From: Bordetella genomosp. 13
Lineage (GTDB): Bacteria > Pseudomonadota > Gammaproteobacteria > Burkholderiales > Burkholderiaceae_B
Direction of reading: 5' to 3'
Length of the DNA stretch: 64,000 nt
Assembly: GCF_002119665.1 (NCBI RefSeq)
Contig: NZ_CP021111.1
Span: 186,001-250,000, forward strand
Positions within the stretch are counted from its first letter, which is position 1; each line of letters opens with the position of its first letter. This document shows, in pieces, positions 50,270 to 61,559 of the stretch. Position numbers and translations under genes: made by a program. Below the pieces are notes generated by a model that had not been told where the DNA came from, ran no database searches, and saw only the letters and a program-made list of their open reading frames with translations.

Positions 50270-51289
50270 ATGTCACACGACCGCATCACGCTGCGTTATC
50301 GCAAGCTGGTATTCCTTACCTGGTTCCTGACGCTGGACCTCATCATGTTCGGCGCGTTCGTGCGCCTCACCGATTCGGGCCTGGGCTGCCCCGACTGGCC
50401 GGGCTGCTATGGCAGCATCACGCCGTTGGGCGCGATGGGAGACATCCACGAAGCCTCGCAGGCCATGCCGTTCGGGCCCGTCACGCTGTCCAAAGCCTGG
50501 ATCGAGATGATCCACCGCTACGTGGGCGCGGCGCTGGGCATGCTGATCATCGCCATCGTGTACATGGCCTGGCGGCATCGCGCTCGGCTGGGCCATTCGC
50601 CCGCGCTGGCCATCGGCACGCTGGTGGCGGTGTGCGTGCAGGGCGCCTTCGGCGCATGGACCGTCACGCACCGCCTGATGCCCGCGGTGGTGACGGCGCA
50701 CCTGGTGGGCGGGCTGCTCGTGCTGGGCCTCATGACCTGGCTGGCCGCGCGCGAACGGCCGCACGCCGCCCTCAGCGCCGCCGCCGCCCGTTGGCGGCCA
50801 TGGATGCGGGGCGGCCTGTTGCTGCTGCTGATCCAGGTCACGCTGGGCGGCTGGGTCAGCACCAACTATGCCGCATTGGCCTGCATGGATTTCCCCACCT
50901 GCCATGGCGTGTGGATTCCCGAGATGGACTTCCATGGCGGCTTCTCGGTCATCCGCGGGCTGGGCGAGCTGCCTTCCGGCGAGATGATCTCGCAGCACGC
51001 GCTGACGGCCATCCACTGGGTGCACCGCAATTTCGCGTTCGTGGTCTTCGTGTACATGGGTATCCTGGCGTCGCGCCTGCGGGCGGAGCCCGGCCTGCGC
51101 GGGCCCGCGACCCTGCTGCTGGCGCTGCTGCTGGCGCAACTGGTGACCGGCCTGACCACCATCTTCTTCCAGTGGCCGCTGCTGATCGCGGTGCTGCACA
51201 ACGGCGGCGCGGCGGGACTGGCCCTGGCCAGCGTGGTGATCCTGGTGCGCCTGGGCTCGGCCGGAGGCCGGCCGGTGGAGGCGGCATGA
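50270..51289 (+). CDS. ctaA: Heme A synthase (COX15/CtaA)
   Basis: CtaA oxidises heme O to heme A. The 339-residue membrane protein has about eight helices in two four-helix halves and the paired histidines expected for heme: MIHRYVGAALG, VTAHLVGG, IHWVHRNFAF and VLHNGGAAG. CPDWPGCYG and CMDFPTCHG carry the conserved extracytoplasmic cysteine pairs. It precedes ctaB, which makes the substrate heme O. Confidence 0.95.
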   Translation: MSHDRITLRYRKLVFLTWFLTLDLIMFGAFVRLTDSGLGCPDWPGCYGSITPLGAMGDIHEASQAMPFGPVTLSKAWIEMIHRYVGAALGMLIIAIVYMAWRHRARLGHSPALAIGTLVAVCVQGAFGAWTVTHRLMPAVVTAHLVGGLLVLGLMTWLAARERPHAALSAAAARWRPWMRGGLLLLLIQVTLGGWVSTNYAALACMDFPTCHGVWIPEMDFHGGFSVIRGLGELPSGEMISQHALTAIHWVHRNFAFVVFVYMGILASRLRAEPGLRGPATLLLALLLAQLVTGLTTIFFQWPLLIAVLHNGGAAGLALASVVILVRLGSAGGRPVEAA

Positions 51290-51407
51290 CGGGCGGGCCG
51301 CCCCTGCGCCGGCCCATGCCGGCCAGCGCCGCCCCATGCCGGCCAGCCTCGCGGCGCATTCACGCCGCGCCGGGTCGACCCCGGCGGGCAATCCGTGAGC
51401 AGGTAAA

Positions 51408-52310
51408 ATGCCGCCTATGAGTATCGCTGTCGCTTCCTCCCCCGGACTGCTGCGCCAATACCTCGTGCTGACCAAGCCGCGGGTGACGCAGCTGGCTGTC
51501 TTCTGCGCGGTCATCGGCATGTTCCTGGCCACGCCGGGCCTGCCGCCGCTGGATCGCGTGGCGTTCGCCACGCTGGGCATCTGGCTGCTGGCCGCCGCCG
51601 CTTTCGCCATCAACTGCCTTATCGAGCAGGAAGTGGATTCGCGCATGCTGCGCACGGCCCGCCGCGCCACCGCGCAGGGCACCATCTCGTCGGCCCAGGT
51701 GCTGGGCCTGTCCGGCCTGCTGGGCGGCGCCGGCATGCTGGTGCTGTATCACCTGGTCAACCCGCTGACCATGTGGCTGACCTTCGCCACCTTCGTGGGC
51801 TACGCCATCGTCTACACCGTCATCCTCAAGCCGCGCACGCCGCAGAACATCGTCATCGGCGGGCTGTCCGGCGCGATGCCGCCGGCGCTGGGCTGGGCGG
51901 CCGTGGCCGGCTCGGTTCCGGCCGAGGCCTGGGTGCTGGTGCTGATCATCTTCGTCTGGACCCCGCCGCACTTCTGGGCGCTGGCGCTTTACCGCAATCA
52001 CGACTACGCCAAGGCCGGCCTGCCGATGCTGCCGATCACGCACGGGCAGGCCTTCACGCAACTGCAGATCCTGCTGTACAGCGTGGCGCTGCTGGCCACC
52101 ACCATGCTGCCCTACGTCATCCGCATGAGCGGCGTGGTGTACCTGGTCAGCGCGTTGGCGCTGGGCCTCGTGTTCCTGTCGTATGCGTGGCGCCTGTACC
52201 GCCAGTACAGCGACGCGCTGGCCCGCAGCATGTTCCGCTTTTCCATCGTCTACCTGTCGCTGCTGTTCGGCGCCCTGCTGGTGGACCACTGGATCGGCCT
52301 GCTGCGCTGA
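51408..52310 (+). CDS. ctaB: Protoheme IX farnesyltransferase (heme O synthase)
   Basis: CtaB attaches a farnesyl group to heme B. The 300-residue UbiA-family membrane protein has [18 protein letters not shown], the first Asp/Asn-rich motif ([18 protein letters not shown]), and the second region [30 protein letters not shown] 51408 follows AGG closely; ATG 51417 is an alternative that removes three residues. It lies 118 bases after ctaA. Confidence 0.95.
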   Translation: MPPMSIAVASSPGLLRQYLVLTKPRVTQLAVFCAVIGMFLATPGLPPLDRVAFATLGIWLLAAAAFAINCLIEQEVDSRMLRTARRATAQGTISSAQVLGLSGLLGGAGMLVLYHLVNPLTMWLTFATFVGYAIVYTVILKPRTPQNIVIGGLSGAMPPALGWAAVAGSVPAEAWVLVLIIFVWTPPHFWALALYRNHDYAKAGLPMLPITHGQAFTQLQILLYSVALLATTMLPYVIRMSGVVYLVSALALGLVFLSYAWRLYRQYSDALARSMFRFSIVYLSLLFGALLVDHWIGLLR

Positions 52311-52339
52311 TCCGGCCATTGCCCGGAGGTTCGTTTTCC

Positions 52340-52936
52340 ATGTCTGCGTCATTCACCCGCCGCCGCCTGCTGCGCGGATGCGCCGCCGCCGCGGCCGTCG
52401 TGGCCCTGGCCGCCTGCGGCGAGAGCCCGCCGAAATTCAAGGGCAGCGACATCACGGGCACGCACCTGGGCAAGGGCCTGGCGCTGACCGACCATAACGG
52501 CCAGGCGCGCACCCTGCAGGACTTCTCGGGCAAGGTGCAGGTGGTGTTCTTCGGGTTCACGCAGTGTCCCGATGTGTGCCCCACGACGCTGGCCGAGTTG
52601 TCTCAAGTCATGACCAAGCTGGGGGCCGACGCCGAGCGCGTGCAGGTGCTGCTGATCAGCGTGGATCCCGAGCGCGACACGCCCGAGATCCTGAAGCAGT
52701 ACGTCACCACGTTCGATCCGCGTTTCCTGGCGCTGACCGGCACGCCCGACCAGATCCGCCAGGCGGCCGCTTCGTTCAAGGCGTACTACGCCAAGGTGCC
52801 CCGGCCCGACGGCGACTACACCATGGACCACACGGCTGCCTTCTATCTGCTGGACGTCAAGGGCGAAGCCCGCGTGCTGGCCAACAACAACATCGGCGCC
52901 GACAACTTGGCGCACGACATCAAGGCGCTGCTGTAG
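52340..52936 (+). CDS. SCO1/SenC-family copper chaperone, Tat-type lipoprotein signal
   Basis: SCO proteins deliver copper to the CuA centre of subunit II. The 198-residue protein has FGFTQCPDVCPTTL, the CxxxC copper site, and DYTMDHTAAFYLLD with the third ligand His. The N-terminus SFTRRRLLRG plus LAAC is unusual: it combines a twin-arginine pattern with a lipobox, suggesting export folded by the Tat pathway and lipid anchoring. Its 3' end overlaps the opposite DUF3717 gene by 17 bases. Confidence 0.93.
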   Translation: MSASFTRRRLLRGCAAAAAVVALAACGESPPKFKGSDITGTHLGKGLALTDHNGQARTLQDFSGKVQVVFFGFTQCPDVCPTTLAELSQVMTKLGADAERVQVLLISVDPERDTPEILKQYVTTFDPRFLALTGTPDQIRQAAASFKAYYAKVPRPDGDYTMDHTAAFYLLDVKGEARVLANNNIGADNLAHDIKALL

Positions 52937-53147
52937 CCGCGCGCCACTGCAGGTAGGCGTCGAGCGCATCGGGCGGCAATTCGCCCGGGGCCACTTCCTT
53001 GCGGCGCCTGAAGATCATCAACGCATAAGGCTTGGCCAGGGCGGCCGCCTGCGGGCACAGGCGATGCTCGTCGCCCTGCGACGGCGAGCGCGCCCGCCAA
53101 TAGTTGATGGCCTCTTCCAACTGGGGCAGTGTGATGGGCTGGTCCAT
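52920..53147 (-). CDS. DUF3717 family small protein
   Basis: The 75-residue protein (MDQPITLPQLEEAINYW...) has the family core with LCPQAAALAKPYALMI and a charged end. DUF3717 proteins occur in Burkholderiales and have no assigned function. The ATG at 53147 starts the recognisable domain; the open frame continues 15 codons upstream. It overlaps the SCO gene by 17 bases on the opposite strand. Confidence 0.75.
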   Translation of the reverse strand: MDQPITLPQLEEAINYWRARSPSQGDEHRLCPQAAALAKPYALMIFRRRKEVAPGELPPDALDAYLQWRAATAAP

Positions 53148-53269
53148 GGCCCATTGTCCCAGAATGCGCCGCGCGGCCGGACAGCCTTGCAAAGGGTCAC
53201 TATCGCAACACGCCGAAATGGCGAGTGGGTGCTATACCACCTTCCCGTATGTATCGTGGGAACCCTTGC

Positions 53270-53932
53270 ATGAACCCTTCGCAAACGAGCCTCCGGAATG
53301 CCGCGCCGCGCCGCGGCCTGCACCCGCTGATCGCCACCGCGGCGGTCTCTGTCATCGTGCTCTGCGCCGTTGCCGTGGCCGCCATGCTGGGCTGGCTGCC
53401 CGGCACGTCGGCCGACACCGCGCCCGCACTGGCCGAGCGCGAGGATGCGCAACAGACCGCGCCCGAGGCGCGCGCAGGGGCGGCAGGGCCGCAGCAGGCG
53501 CCGGCTCCGGCGGTGGGCGCCAAGCCGCGGCAACAGGCGCAGGTGTCGCAACCCGCGCCGCCGTCCGCGGCGCCGGCACAGTGCGCGACGTGCGGCACGG
53601 TGGAGTCTGTGCGCGCGGTGCAGGTGCCCGCGGAAAGCAGCGGCAGCAACATCGTCGGCACGGTGGCCGGAGGAGTGGTCGGCGGCGTGGTGGGCAACCA
53701 GTTCGGCGGCGGCAGCGGACGCGATGCGCTGACGGTCTTGGGAGCCGTGGGGGGCGCTTTGGCAGGTCATGAAATCGAGCGTAATATCAGGTCGCAACAG
53801 ACGGTGACGCGCCACGAGCTGACTGTGCGCATGAGCGACGGCAGCAGGCGCGTGTTCCGCAGCGCGCAGCCTTTCCCGTATGCATCCGGCGATCCGGTGC
53901 GCGTCGAGAACGATCAAGTGTTGCCGCGCTGA
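53270..53932 (+). CDS. Glycine-zipper 2TM domain envelope protein (17-kDa-antigen type)
   Basis: The 220-residue protein has an N-terminal hydrophobic segment (about 16-39), a Pro/Ala/Gln-rich linker (40-105) and a glycine-zipper region GTVAGGVVGGVVGNQFGGGSG plus GAVGGALAGHEIERN, followed by a small beta domain. This is the pattern of Rickettsia 17-kDa antigen/SlyB-like outer-envelope proteins. The TCATCGACG-like CxxC (CATCG) in the linker is odd. No lipobox is seen, so it may be membrane-anchored instead. The open frame extends upstream to a GTG at 53225. Confidence 0.78.
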   Translation: MNPSQTSLRNAAPRRGLHPLIATAAVSVIVLCAVAVAAMLGWLPGTSADTAPALAEREDAQQTAPEARAGAAGPQQAPAPAVGAKPRQQAQVSQPAPPSAAPAQCATCGTVESVRAVQVPAESSGSNIVGTVAGGVVGGVVGNQFGGGSGRDALTVLGAVGGALAGHEIERNIRSQQTVTRHELTVRMSDGSRRVFRSAQPFPYASGDPVRVENDQVLPR

Positions 53933-53956
53933 CCCGCACCTGCCGAAGGAGACCGC

Positions 53957-54784
53957 ATGACCGACTCGACCACCAATCCGTTCGTCCTGCCAGGCATGGG
54001 CCAAAGCTCCGATCTGTCCGGCAACCCCTTGTTGGCCAGCATGGAAATGATGCGTCAGGCCTGGGCCGGACTGGCCGGGCCCGGGGGCCTCGCGCAGTCG
54101 CTGCCCACCGCGCTGCCGATGAACCTCGAAGAGTTCGAACGCCGCATCGCCGAACTGCGCGCAGTCGAAAGCTGGCTGCGCATGAATCTGTCCATGCTCA
54201 GCAGCACCATCCAGGGCATGGAGGTGCAGCGTTCCACCATCGCTACGCTGCGCTCCTTCGTCGACAGGGTGTCTTCCATGGACACCGGCGCGGCGCCGGA
54301 GGCCGGGCAACCCACTCCGCTGGAAATCGCGCTGGGCCTGAAGCCCGCGCCGAAGGACAGTACCGCCCCGGTGTCCCGCGACTCCTCTGCCGACGCGCCG
54401 TCGGCCAAACCCGAAGCCGCGCAGGCCGGTGAGCCCGGCGCGCACGAGGGTCTGGACAACGCCGCGCTCTCGGCGTCCCAGGCATGGTGGAGCCTGTTGC
54501 AGCAGCAGTTCAACAACATCGCCGCCGCCACGGCCGCCAGCATGCCGGCCATGCCGGGCATGCCCGGTGCGGCGCCGGGTGGCGCGGACGCCCGCGCGGG
54601 CGAGCCGTCGCAGGCGGCCGCGCCAGGCCATGCCGCCACGCCGGATGCGCCGTCGCGCGCCGCCCAAAGCCGCTCGGCCGGCGCACCCGCCAAGCCTGCC
54701 AAGACCGCGAAGAAAGCCGCCGCCAAGCGCGCCCCCACGGCGCGCAAGGCGGCCACGCCCAAGCCCCCGGCCGACAAATCCTGA
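53957..54784 (+). CDS. PhaM-like polyhydroxyalkanoate granule protein
   Basis: PhaM in Ralstonia links PHB granules to DNA and activates PHB synthase. The 275-residue protein begins with [54 protein letters not shown] (family core, about 55-100, split for reading), and ends in a Lys/Ala/Pro-rich tail ([16 protein letters not shown]) like histone H1, which in PhaM binds DNA. No phaC synthase is in the window. It is 67 bases ahead of glmU. Confidence 0.85.
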   Translation: MTDSTTNPFVLPGMGQSSDLSGNPLLASMEMMRQAWAGLAGPGGLAQSLPTALPMNLEEFERRIAELRAVESWLRMNLSMLSSTIQGMEVQRSTIATLRSFVDRVSSMDTGAAPEAGQPTPLEIALGLKPAPKDSTAPVSRDSSADAPSAKPEAAQAGEPGAHEGLDNAALSASQAWWSLLQQQFNNIAAATAASMPAMPGMPGAAPGGADARAGEPSQAAAPGHAATPDAPSRAAQSRSAGAPAKPAKTAKKAAAKRAPTARKAATPKPPADKS

Positions 54785-54851
54785 CCCTGTATCCTCCGCA
54801 AGCGGGCGCCCCGGGCGCCCGCAGTCTTTCCTTTCTCGGTATTACATCCCC

Positions 54852-56231
54852 ATGCTCAACGTAGTCATCCTCGCCGCCGGACTGGGCAAACGCATGCAGT
54901 CCGATCTTCCCAAGGTATTGCACACGCTGGCGGGCAAGCCGATGCTGGCCCACGTACTGGACAGCGCGCGACAGCTCGATCCGGCGCGCATCATCGTGGT
55001 GGTCGGCCATGGCGCCGATCGCGTGCGCGGCGCCTTCGAAGGCCATCCCGGCGTGCATTTCGCCTTGCAGCAGCCGCAGCAAGGCACCGGCCACGCCGTG
55101 CAGCAGGCGGTGCCCCAATTGCTGGAAGGCGACGGGCAGGATGACGTCACGCTGGTGCTTTACGGCGACGTGCCTCTCGTCCAGCCCGACACGCTGCAGC
55201 GCCTGCTGCAGGCGCGCGGCCAGGGCGCGGCCGTACTGACCGAAGTGCTGGAAGACGCCACCGGCTACGGACGCATCGTGCGCGACGCGCAGGGCAACGT
55301 GCACCGCATCGTCGAACACAAGGACGCCACCGAAGGCGAGCGGCTGATACGCGAAGTCAATACGGGCATTCTTGCCGCCCCCACCGCGCGCCTGAAAGAC
55401 TGGCTCGGCCGCATCGACAACAAGAACGCGCAGGGCGAGTATTACCTGACCGACGTGGTCGGCCTGGCCGTGGCCGACGGCGTGCCGGTCGGCGCGGCCC
55501 AGCCGTCCGCATCGTGGGAGACCCTGGGCGTCAACAGCCGCGTGCAGCAGGCCGCGCTTGAGCGCAGCTGGCAGCGCGAACAGGCGCGCAGACAACTCGA
55601 GGCCGGCGTCACGCTGGCCGATCCGGAACGCTTCGACGTGCGCGGCACGCTGCGCTGCGGCCGCGACGTGTTCATCGACGTGGGCTGCGTGTTCGAGGGC
55701 AAGGTCGAGCTGGCGGATGGCGTGCGCGTGGGCCCGCATTGCGTGCTGCGCGACGTCACGGTGCAGGCCGGCACGCACATCGAGGCCTATAGTCATCTGC
55801 AGGAAGCCGCGGTGGGCGGCGATGCGCGCATCGGCCCGTATGCCCGCCTGCGCCCCGGCGCGCAGCTGCACGACCGCGTGCACGTCGGCAATTTTGTCGA
55901 AGTGAAGAACAGTGTGCTGGCCGCGGACAGCAAGGCCAACCACTTGGCCTACGTGGGCGATGCCGACGTGGGCGAGCGTGTCAATATCGGCGCGGGCACC
56001 ATCACCTGCAACTACGACGGGGCCAACAAGCATCGCACCGTCATCGAGGACGACGCGTTCATCGGCTCGGACACCCAGCTGGTGGCGCCGGTGCGCGTGG
56101 GCCGCGGCGCCACGCTGGGCGCCGGCACTACCCTGACCACCGATGCGCCCGCCGGCAAACTGACCGTCTCGCGTGCGCGCCAGACCACCATCGAAGGCTG
56201 GCAGCGGCCCGTCAAGCAGAAGAAGTCATGA
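54852..56231 (+). CDS. glmU: Bifunctional GlcN-1-P acetyltransferase / GlcNAc-1-P uridyltransferase
   Basis: GlmU makes UDP-GlcNAc, the precursor shared by peptidoglycan and lipid A; murA at 11.1 kb and glmS at 61.6 kb act before or after it. The 459-residue protein has [18 protein letters not shown] (uridyltransferase) and a C-terminal left-handed beta-helix with [17 protein letters not shown] and [15 protein letters not shown] (acetyltransferase). Length is standard. ATG 54852 gives the canonical start; a longer frame upstream runs through phaM. Confidence 0.97.
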   Translation: MLNVVILAAGLGKRMQSDLPKVLHTLAGKPMLAHVLDSARQLDPARIIVVVGHGADRVRGAFEGHPGVHFALQQPQQGTGHAVQQAVPQLLEGDGQDDVTLVLYGDVPLVQPDTLQRLLQARGQGAAVLTEVLEDATGYGRIVRDAQGNVHRIVEHKDATEGERLIREVNTGILAAPTARLKDWLGRIDNKNAQGEYYLTDVVGLAVADGVPVGAAQPSASWETLGVNSRVQQAALERSWQREQARRQLEAGVTLADPERFDVRGTLRCGRDVFIDVGCVFEGKVELADGVRVGPHCVLRDVTVQAGTHIEAYSHLQEAAVGGDARIGPYARLRPGAQLHDRVHVGNFVEVKNSVLAADSKANHLAYVGDADVGERVNIGAGTITCNYDGANKHRTVIEDDAFIGSDTQLVAPVRVGRGATLGAGTTLTTDAPAGKLTVSRARQTTIEGWQRPVKQKKS

Positions 56232-56310
56232 GGCGGCAGGGGCGTCCATGGGGCGCATGCCGGGGCGCGGCATCGGGTCGGTCCGACCATGCATGGCGGC
56301 GGGCGCGGCA

Positions 56311-57696
56311 ATGAGCGCCTCTTCCGATTCCGCTTCGTCCGCCGCCGCGGCGCCCGATGGGTTGCCGGCGCCGCGCCGCTACTGGGCGGCCGCCACCATC
56401 CTGATCAGTCTCAGCCTGGCGGTGCTGGACGCCTCCATCGTCAACGTCGCGCTGCCCAGCATCGCGGTCGACCTCGATGCGCCGCCGTCGCGCGCGGTAT
56501 GGGTCTCCAACGCCTACAGCGTCTCCATCGTGATGCTGCTGCTGCCCATGTCGGCCATCGCCGAGCGCGTCGGCTTCCGCCGCATGTACGCGTTCGGCGT
56601 GGTGATGTTCACGCTGGCCTCGCTGGGCTGCGCACTGGCCGGCTCGCTGTGGGAGCTCAGCCTGGCCCGCGTCGTGCAGGGCATCGGGGCCGCCACGCTG
56701 ATGTGCATGTTCGGCGGCATGGTGCGCAACATCTATCCGGCCCACATGTTGGGGCGGGGCATCAGTTTCAATTCCATCACCGTCGCGGTCATGTCGGTCG
56801 TCGGGCCCACCATCGGCTCGCTGATACTGACCGTTGCGCCATGGCGCTGGATCTTCGCGGTCAACCTGCCCATCGGCATCGCCATCATGTTCGGCCTGCG
56901 CTTCCTGCCCGAGGTGCCGCGCAATCGCGCGCCGATGGACTGGATCAGCGCGCTGCTGGTCATGCCGACGCTGGGCGTCTTCATCCTGGGCATCGACTAC
57001 CTGGGCCATGACCTGCTGGGCGGCATTGGGCTGGTCGCCATCTCCATCGCCGCGGGCCTGCTGCTGCTGCGCCGGGCGCGCGGCCAGGAGGCGCCGCTGG
57101 TGCCGGTGGACCTGCTGCGCATCCGCACCATCGCCTTCGCGGTGGCGGCCTCCGCCTCCACCTTCGCCGCGCAGATGGCGGCGTACGTTTCGCTGCCGTT
57201 CTACTTCCAGCAGGTGCTGGGCAAGCCGCACCTCGAAGTCGGCATATTGATGGCGGCGTGGCCGGCGGGCACGGTCCTGGTCGCGCCCATCGCGGGCCGG
57301 CTGTCCGATCGCTATTCCGCTGCGAACCTCAGCGGCGCCGGAGCGGCCGCCATGGTGGTGGGCCTGGTGTGGCTGGCGATGCTGCCGCTGCAGTCGCCCA
57401 ATGCCTGGATCATGGCCGGCATGTTCGTGGTCGGGCTGGGTTTCGGTCTTTTCCAGACGCCCAACAATCGCGCCCTGCTTTCCTCGGCGCCCCTGCGGCG
57501 CAGCGGTGCGGCGGGCGGGCTGCAGGCCACCACGCGGGTGTTCGGCCAGAGCTTCGGCACGGCAATGGTGGCGGTGGCCTTCGCGGTGCTGCCGGCGCAC
57601 GGGCCGACCATCGCGCTGGCGATGGCGGCCCTATGCGCCGCGGCCGCGGTGGCGGTAAATACGGTAAGGTCGGCCCGGCTGTCCGAGGCGCGGTGA
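56311..57696 (+). CDS. MFS drug exporter, DHA2 (14-helix) type
   Basis: The 461-residue protein has about 14 hydrophobic segments and the DHA2 motif C: SLAVLDASIVNVALPSIAVDL, VVGPTIGSLI and RWIFAVNLPIGI, similar to EmrB/QacA families. The partner adaptor EmrA is absent. ATG 56311 starts a short Ser/Ala-rich lead before the first helix; an in-frame ATG at 56293 is an alternative. Substrate unknown. Confidence 0.88.
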   Translation: MSASSDSASSAAAAPDGLPAPRRYWAAATILISLSLAVLDASIVNVALPSIAVDLDAPPSRAVWVSNAYSVSIVMLLLPMSAIAERVGFRRMYAFGVVMFTLASLGCALAGSLWELSLARVVQGIGAATLMCMFGGMVRNIYPAHMLGRGISFNSITVAVMSVVGPTIGSLILTVAPWRWIFAVNLPIGIAIMFGLRFLPEVPRNRAPMDWISALLVMPTLGVFILGIDYLGHDLLGGIGLVAISIAAGLLLLRRARGQEAPLVPVDLLRIRTIAFAVAASASTFAAQMAAYVSLPFYFQQVLGKPHLEVGILMAAWPAGTVLVAPIAGRLSDRYSAANLSGAGAAAMVVGLVWLAMLPLQSPNAWIMAGMFVVGLGFGLFQTPNNRALLSSAPLRRSGAAGGLQATTRVFGQSFGTAMVAVAFAVLPAHGPTIALAMAALCAAAAVAVNTVRSARLSEAR

Positions 57697-57723
57697 TGAC
57701 TCGGCGCTGTCAGCACCGCCTTC

Positions 57724-57729
57724 TATAAT
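57724..57729 (+). promoter_or_regulatory. Candidate -10 for the ugd-glycosyltransferase operon
   Basis: TATAAT at 57724-57729, 51 bases before the ugd start. A fitting -35 is not clear 16-18 bases upstream. It follows the MFS stop by 28 bases. Confidence 0.4.
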
Positions 57730-57779
57730 CAGGCGCCACGGCGGCGCCTGTCGCGCCTGCCGATTCTAGGGTTCCTCGC

Positions 57780-59098
<1,319 letters not shown>

Positions 59099-59102
<4 letters not shown>

Positions 59103-60172
59103 GAATCCTGCAGCTCAACTTCGAGCGCGACTGGCGCGGCGGCGAGCGCCAGACCATGTTCTGCATGCATGCCTTCCGCGAGGCCGGCCACCAGGTCGAG
59201 CTGCTGGCGCGCGAGGGCTTCCCGCTGGCGCAACGCGCCGCGGCCGATGGCTTCACCGTCCATACCCGGCGCAAGCCCATCGCCATGGGCGCTTTCCTCG
59301 CGCTGCATGGGCGCAGCTACGACATCCTGCACTGCCAGACGGCCAACACGCTGAGCTGGGCCGTGGGCGCCAAATGGCTGTATCGCCGGCCGCTGGCATT
59401 CTCGCGCCGCACTGCCATGCCCGTGGTGCGGCGCCAGGCCGCCACGGCGTTCAAATGGCGGCATGCCGACCTGCTGGCCACGGTCAGCGAAAGCGCCGCC
59501 GAAGAGCCGCGGCGCCTGGGCGCGCATCCCATCGTCGTGCACAGCGCCGTGCCGGACCCGCTGCCGCCCGATCCCGCGCGGCTGTCCGCGTTCTCCGCCG
59601 AGCATGGGCTGGCGGGTCGCCGCGTCATCATGACCGCGGCCTCGCTGACGCGCGAGAAAGACCCCGAGACGCTGATCCGCGCCGTGGCTTCGCTGGCGCA
59701 GCGGCGGCAGGACTTCGTGCTGGTACACATGGGGGCCGATGGTCCCCTGCGTCCGGCCGCCGAACGCCTGGTCGACAGCCTGGGCGTGCAACCGTATTAC
59801 CGCTATGTCGGCTTCCAGCATCATCCCGAGGGCCTGTATCCGCTGGCCGACGTGTTCGTGCTGACCTCGCGCGAGGAAGGCCTGAGCACCAGCGTGCTCG
59901 ATGCGTTCCTGCGCGAAGTGCCCGTGGTCTCCACCGATGCCGGAGGCCAGAAGGAAAGCCTGGCCGACGGCCGCGGGATCCTGTGCCGCATCGGCGACCA
60001 CGAGGCCGTGGCGGCGGGCATCGACCGCATGCTGCGCGACGAGGCGCTGCGGCGCGAGGCCGCGCTGCGCGCACGCGATTACGCGCAGCGCGAGCACAGC
60101 ATCCGCGAGATGGGCCGGCGCTATCTGTCGCTGTACCAGGAACTGCTGGAGAGCAAAGATGGCCGACATTGA
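59099..60172 (+). CDS. Glycosyltransferase family 4-like protein
   Basis: The 357-residue GT-B protein has [19 protein letters not shown] at the start, the donor-binding region with [35 protein letters not shown] (split for reading) that includes the EEG acidic donor site, and [16 protein letters not shown]. It lies in a two-step overlap between ugd and a GT2 gene, which suggests LPS core or a related glycan. Donor and acceptor are unknown. Confidence 0.9.
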
Positions 60173-60956
60173 GTCCACCACCCGGCCGCGCCTGTCGGTC
60201 ATCATCATCACCCTGAACGAAAGCCGCCACATCGGCGCCTGCCTCGACTCGGTTGCCTTCGCCGACGAGATCATCGTGGTCGATTCCGGCAGCACCGATG
60301 GCACCTGCGACATCGCGCGGGCGCGCGGCGGGCATGTCCACGTGCACGTCACGGCTGACTGGCCCGGCTTCGGCCCGCAGAAGAACCGCGCGCTGGACCT
60401 GGCCACCGGAGATTGGGTGCTGTCTCTGGATGCCGACGAACGGGTCACGCCGGAACTGGCGGCGGAGATCCAGGCCACCATGGCCGCGCCCAACAGCGAG
60501 GCCTACAACGTGGCGCGCCTGTCCGAATTCGAAGGCCGCCAGATGCGCCATTCCGGCTGGTGGCCCGATCACGTGCTGCGGCTGTTCCGCCGCGGCAGTG
60601 CGCGCTTCACCGATGCGGCCGTGCACGAGAAGGTGAAGACGGACGCAAAGCCCGGCGTGCTGCGGGGGCACCTGCTGCATTATCCGTACGCCAGCATCGA
60701 GGCCCTGCTGGCCAAGGTGAACCGGTATTCGTCGGACGCCGCGCTGATGATGTACCGGCGCGGCAAGCGCACCACGCCGCTGGGCGCGTTCGGCCATGGC
60801 TTCTGGACCTTCGTGCGCATCTACGTGATGCGCCGCGGCTTTCTGGATGGCCGCCAGGGGCTGATCGTGGCGTGTGCCGGCGCGTCGGGCAGCTTCTTTC
60901 GCTATGCCAAGCTTATGGCGTTGCAGCGGCGCGCCGAGACGGGCGAGAAGTTCTAG
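60159..60956 (+). CDS. Glycosyltransferase family 2 (WaaE/KdtX-like)
   Basis: The 265-residue GT-A protein has LSVIIITLNESRHIGACLDSV, the donor motif EIIVVDSGSTDGT, and the DxD-like LDADERVTPEL. VHEKV...GVLRGHLLHYPY and the final RYAKLMALQRR match the WaaE/KdtX group that adds glucose to the LPS inner core. The ATG at 60159 overlaps the previous gene by 14 bases, with GGAG just before it. Its TAG stop overlaps the opposite Lrp stop (CTAG). Confidence 0.9.
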   Translation: MADIESTTRPRLSVIIITLNESRHIGACLDSVAFADEIIVVDSGSTDGTCDIARARGGHVHVHVTADWPGFGPQKNRALDLATGDWVLSLDADERVTPELAAEIQATMAAPNSEAYNVARLSEFEGRQMRHSGWWPDHVLRLFRRGSARFTDAAVHEKVKTDAKPGVLRGHLLHYPYASIEALLAKVNRYSSDAALMMYRRGKRTTPLGAFGHGFWTFVRIYVMRRGFLDGRQGLIVACAGASGSFFRYAKLMALQRRAETGEKF

Positions 60957-61453
60957 GCCGGACTGGGGCCCGGACCCACCGGCACGCGCGTCTCGAACTT
61001 CGCCCGATGAATCGAGAAGAACGTACGCACATTGCGCACGTTGGCATGGCTGGCAAATACCCGGTGGGCCAAGGCATGATAGGCCGGCATGTCGGCCACC
61101 TGCACCATCAGCACGAAGTCCGGGCCCGGCGACACCCGATAACACTGCATGACCGCCGGTTCGGCTTGCACCAGCTCTTCGAAGACATCCAGCGCTTCGG
61201 CCGCCTGCACGTCCAGCGTGATCTCGACGATGGCCGTCAGCGCATTGCCCAGCCGCGCCGGATCCACAATGGCCACCTGCCGCGCGATGACGCCCGACTC
61301 GACCAGGCGTCGCACGCGGCGCAGACAGGTGGGGGGCGAGGCATGCACACGCTCGGCCAGTTCCTGATTCGTCAACGAGCAGTCCTGCTGCATCAGTTCG
61401 AGGATGCGCACGTCCAGGTCGTCGAGGGCGATGACAGAGGGCGATGTCTGCAT
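60953..61453 (-). CDS. Lrp/AsnC-family transcriptional regulator
   Basis: The 166-residue protein has a winged helix-turn-helix (DLDVRILELMQQDCSLTNQELAERV and PPTCLRRVRRLVESGVI) and a C-terminal RAM/AsnC ligand domain (about 85-150; CYRVSPGPDFVLMVQVADM). Lrp-type proteins sense amino acids. CCATTT-N10-AAATGG lies 7 bases upstream of its start and may be an autoregulatory site. It diverges from glmS over 148 bases that also hold a perfect 12+3+12 palindrome, so glmS is a candidate target. Confidence 0.92.
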   Translation of the reverse strand: MQTSPSVIALDDLDVRILELMQQDCSLTNQELAERVHASPPTCLRRVRRLVESGVIARQVAIVDPARLGNALTAIVEITLDVQAAEALDVFEELVQAEPAVMQCYRVSPGPDFVLMVQVADMPAYHALAHRVFASHANVRNVRTFFSIHRAKFETRVPVGPGPSPA

Positions 61454-61460
61454 GATTCAT

Positions 61461-61482
61461 CCATTTATGTGCAATGAAATGG
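61461..61482 (-). promoter_or_regulatory. Inverted repeat next to the Lrp-like gene
   Basis: CCATTT (61461-61466) and AAATGG (61477-61482) with a 10-base spacer. AT-rich half sites at this spacing suit Lrp/AsnC proteins. The site begins 7 bases upstream of the regulator's ATG. Confidence 0.45.
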
Positions 61483-61490
61483 AAGAATAT

Positions 61491-61519
61491 TTGATCACGA
61501 TTGTGTAAGAAAATAAACT
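61491..61519 (+). promoter_or_regulatory. Candidate sigma-70 promoter of glmS
   Basis: TTGATC (61491-61496) and TAAACT (61514-61519) are separated by 17 bases, each matching 4 of 6 consensus bases. A start near 61526 would put the 27-bp palindrome directly at the beginning of the transcript. Confidence 0.5.
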
Positions 61520-61532
61520 TCCAAATATCCGC

Positions 61533-61559
61533 CGATTAAGAAATCCGATTTCTTAATCG
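61533..61559. promoter_or_regulatory. Perfect 12+3+12 palindrome upstream of glmS
   Basis: CGATTAAGAAAT (61533-61544), CCG, ATTTCTTAATCG (61548-61559): exact inverted repeat, ending 42 bases before the glmS ATG. It is AT-rich in a GC-rich genome. It can be a DNA operator just past the promoter (for the divergent Lrp-like protein or another factor) or a stable 5' leader hairpin. No T-tract follows, so it is not an intrinsic terminator. Confidence 0.65.

Noticed and set aside
61533..61559. The palindrome before glmS as an intrinsic terminator for a transcript from the left
   Set aside because: No T-tract follows, and the upstream gene is on the opposite strand with its start here, so there is no transcript to end.
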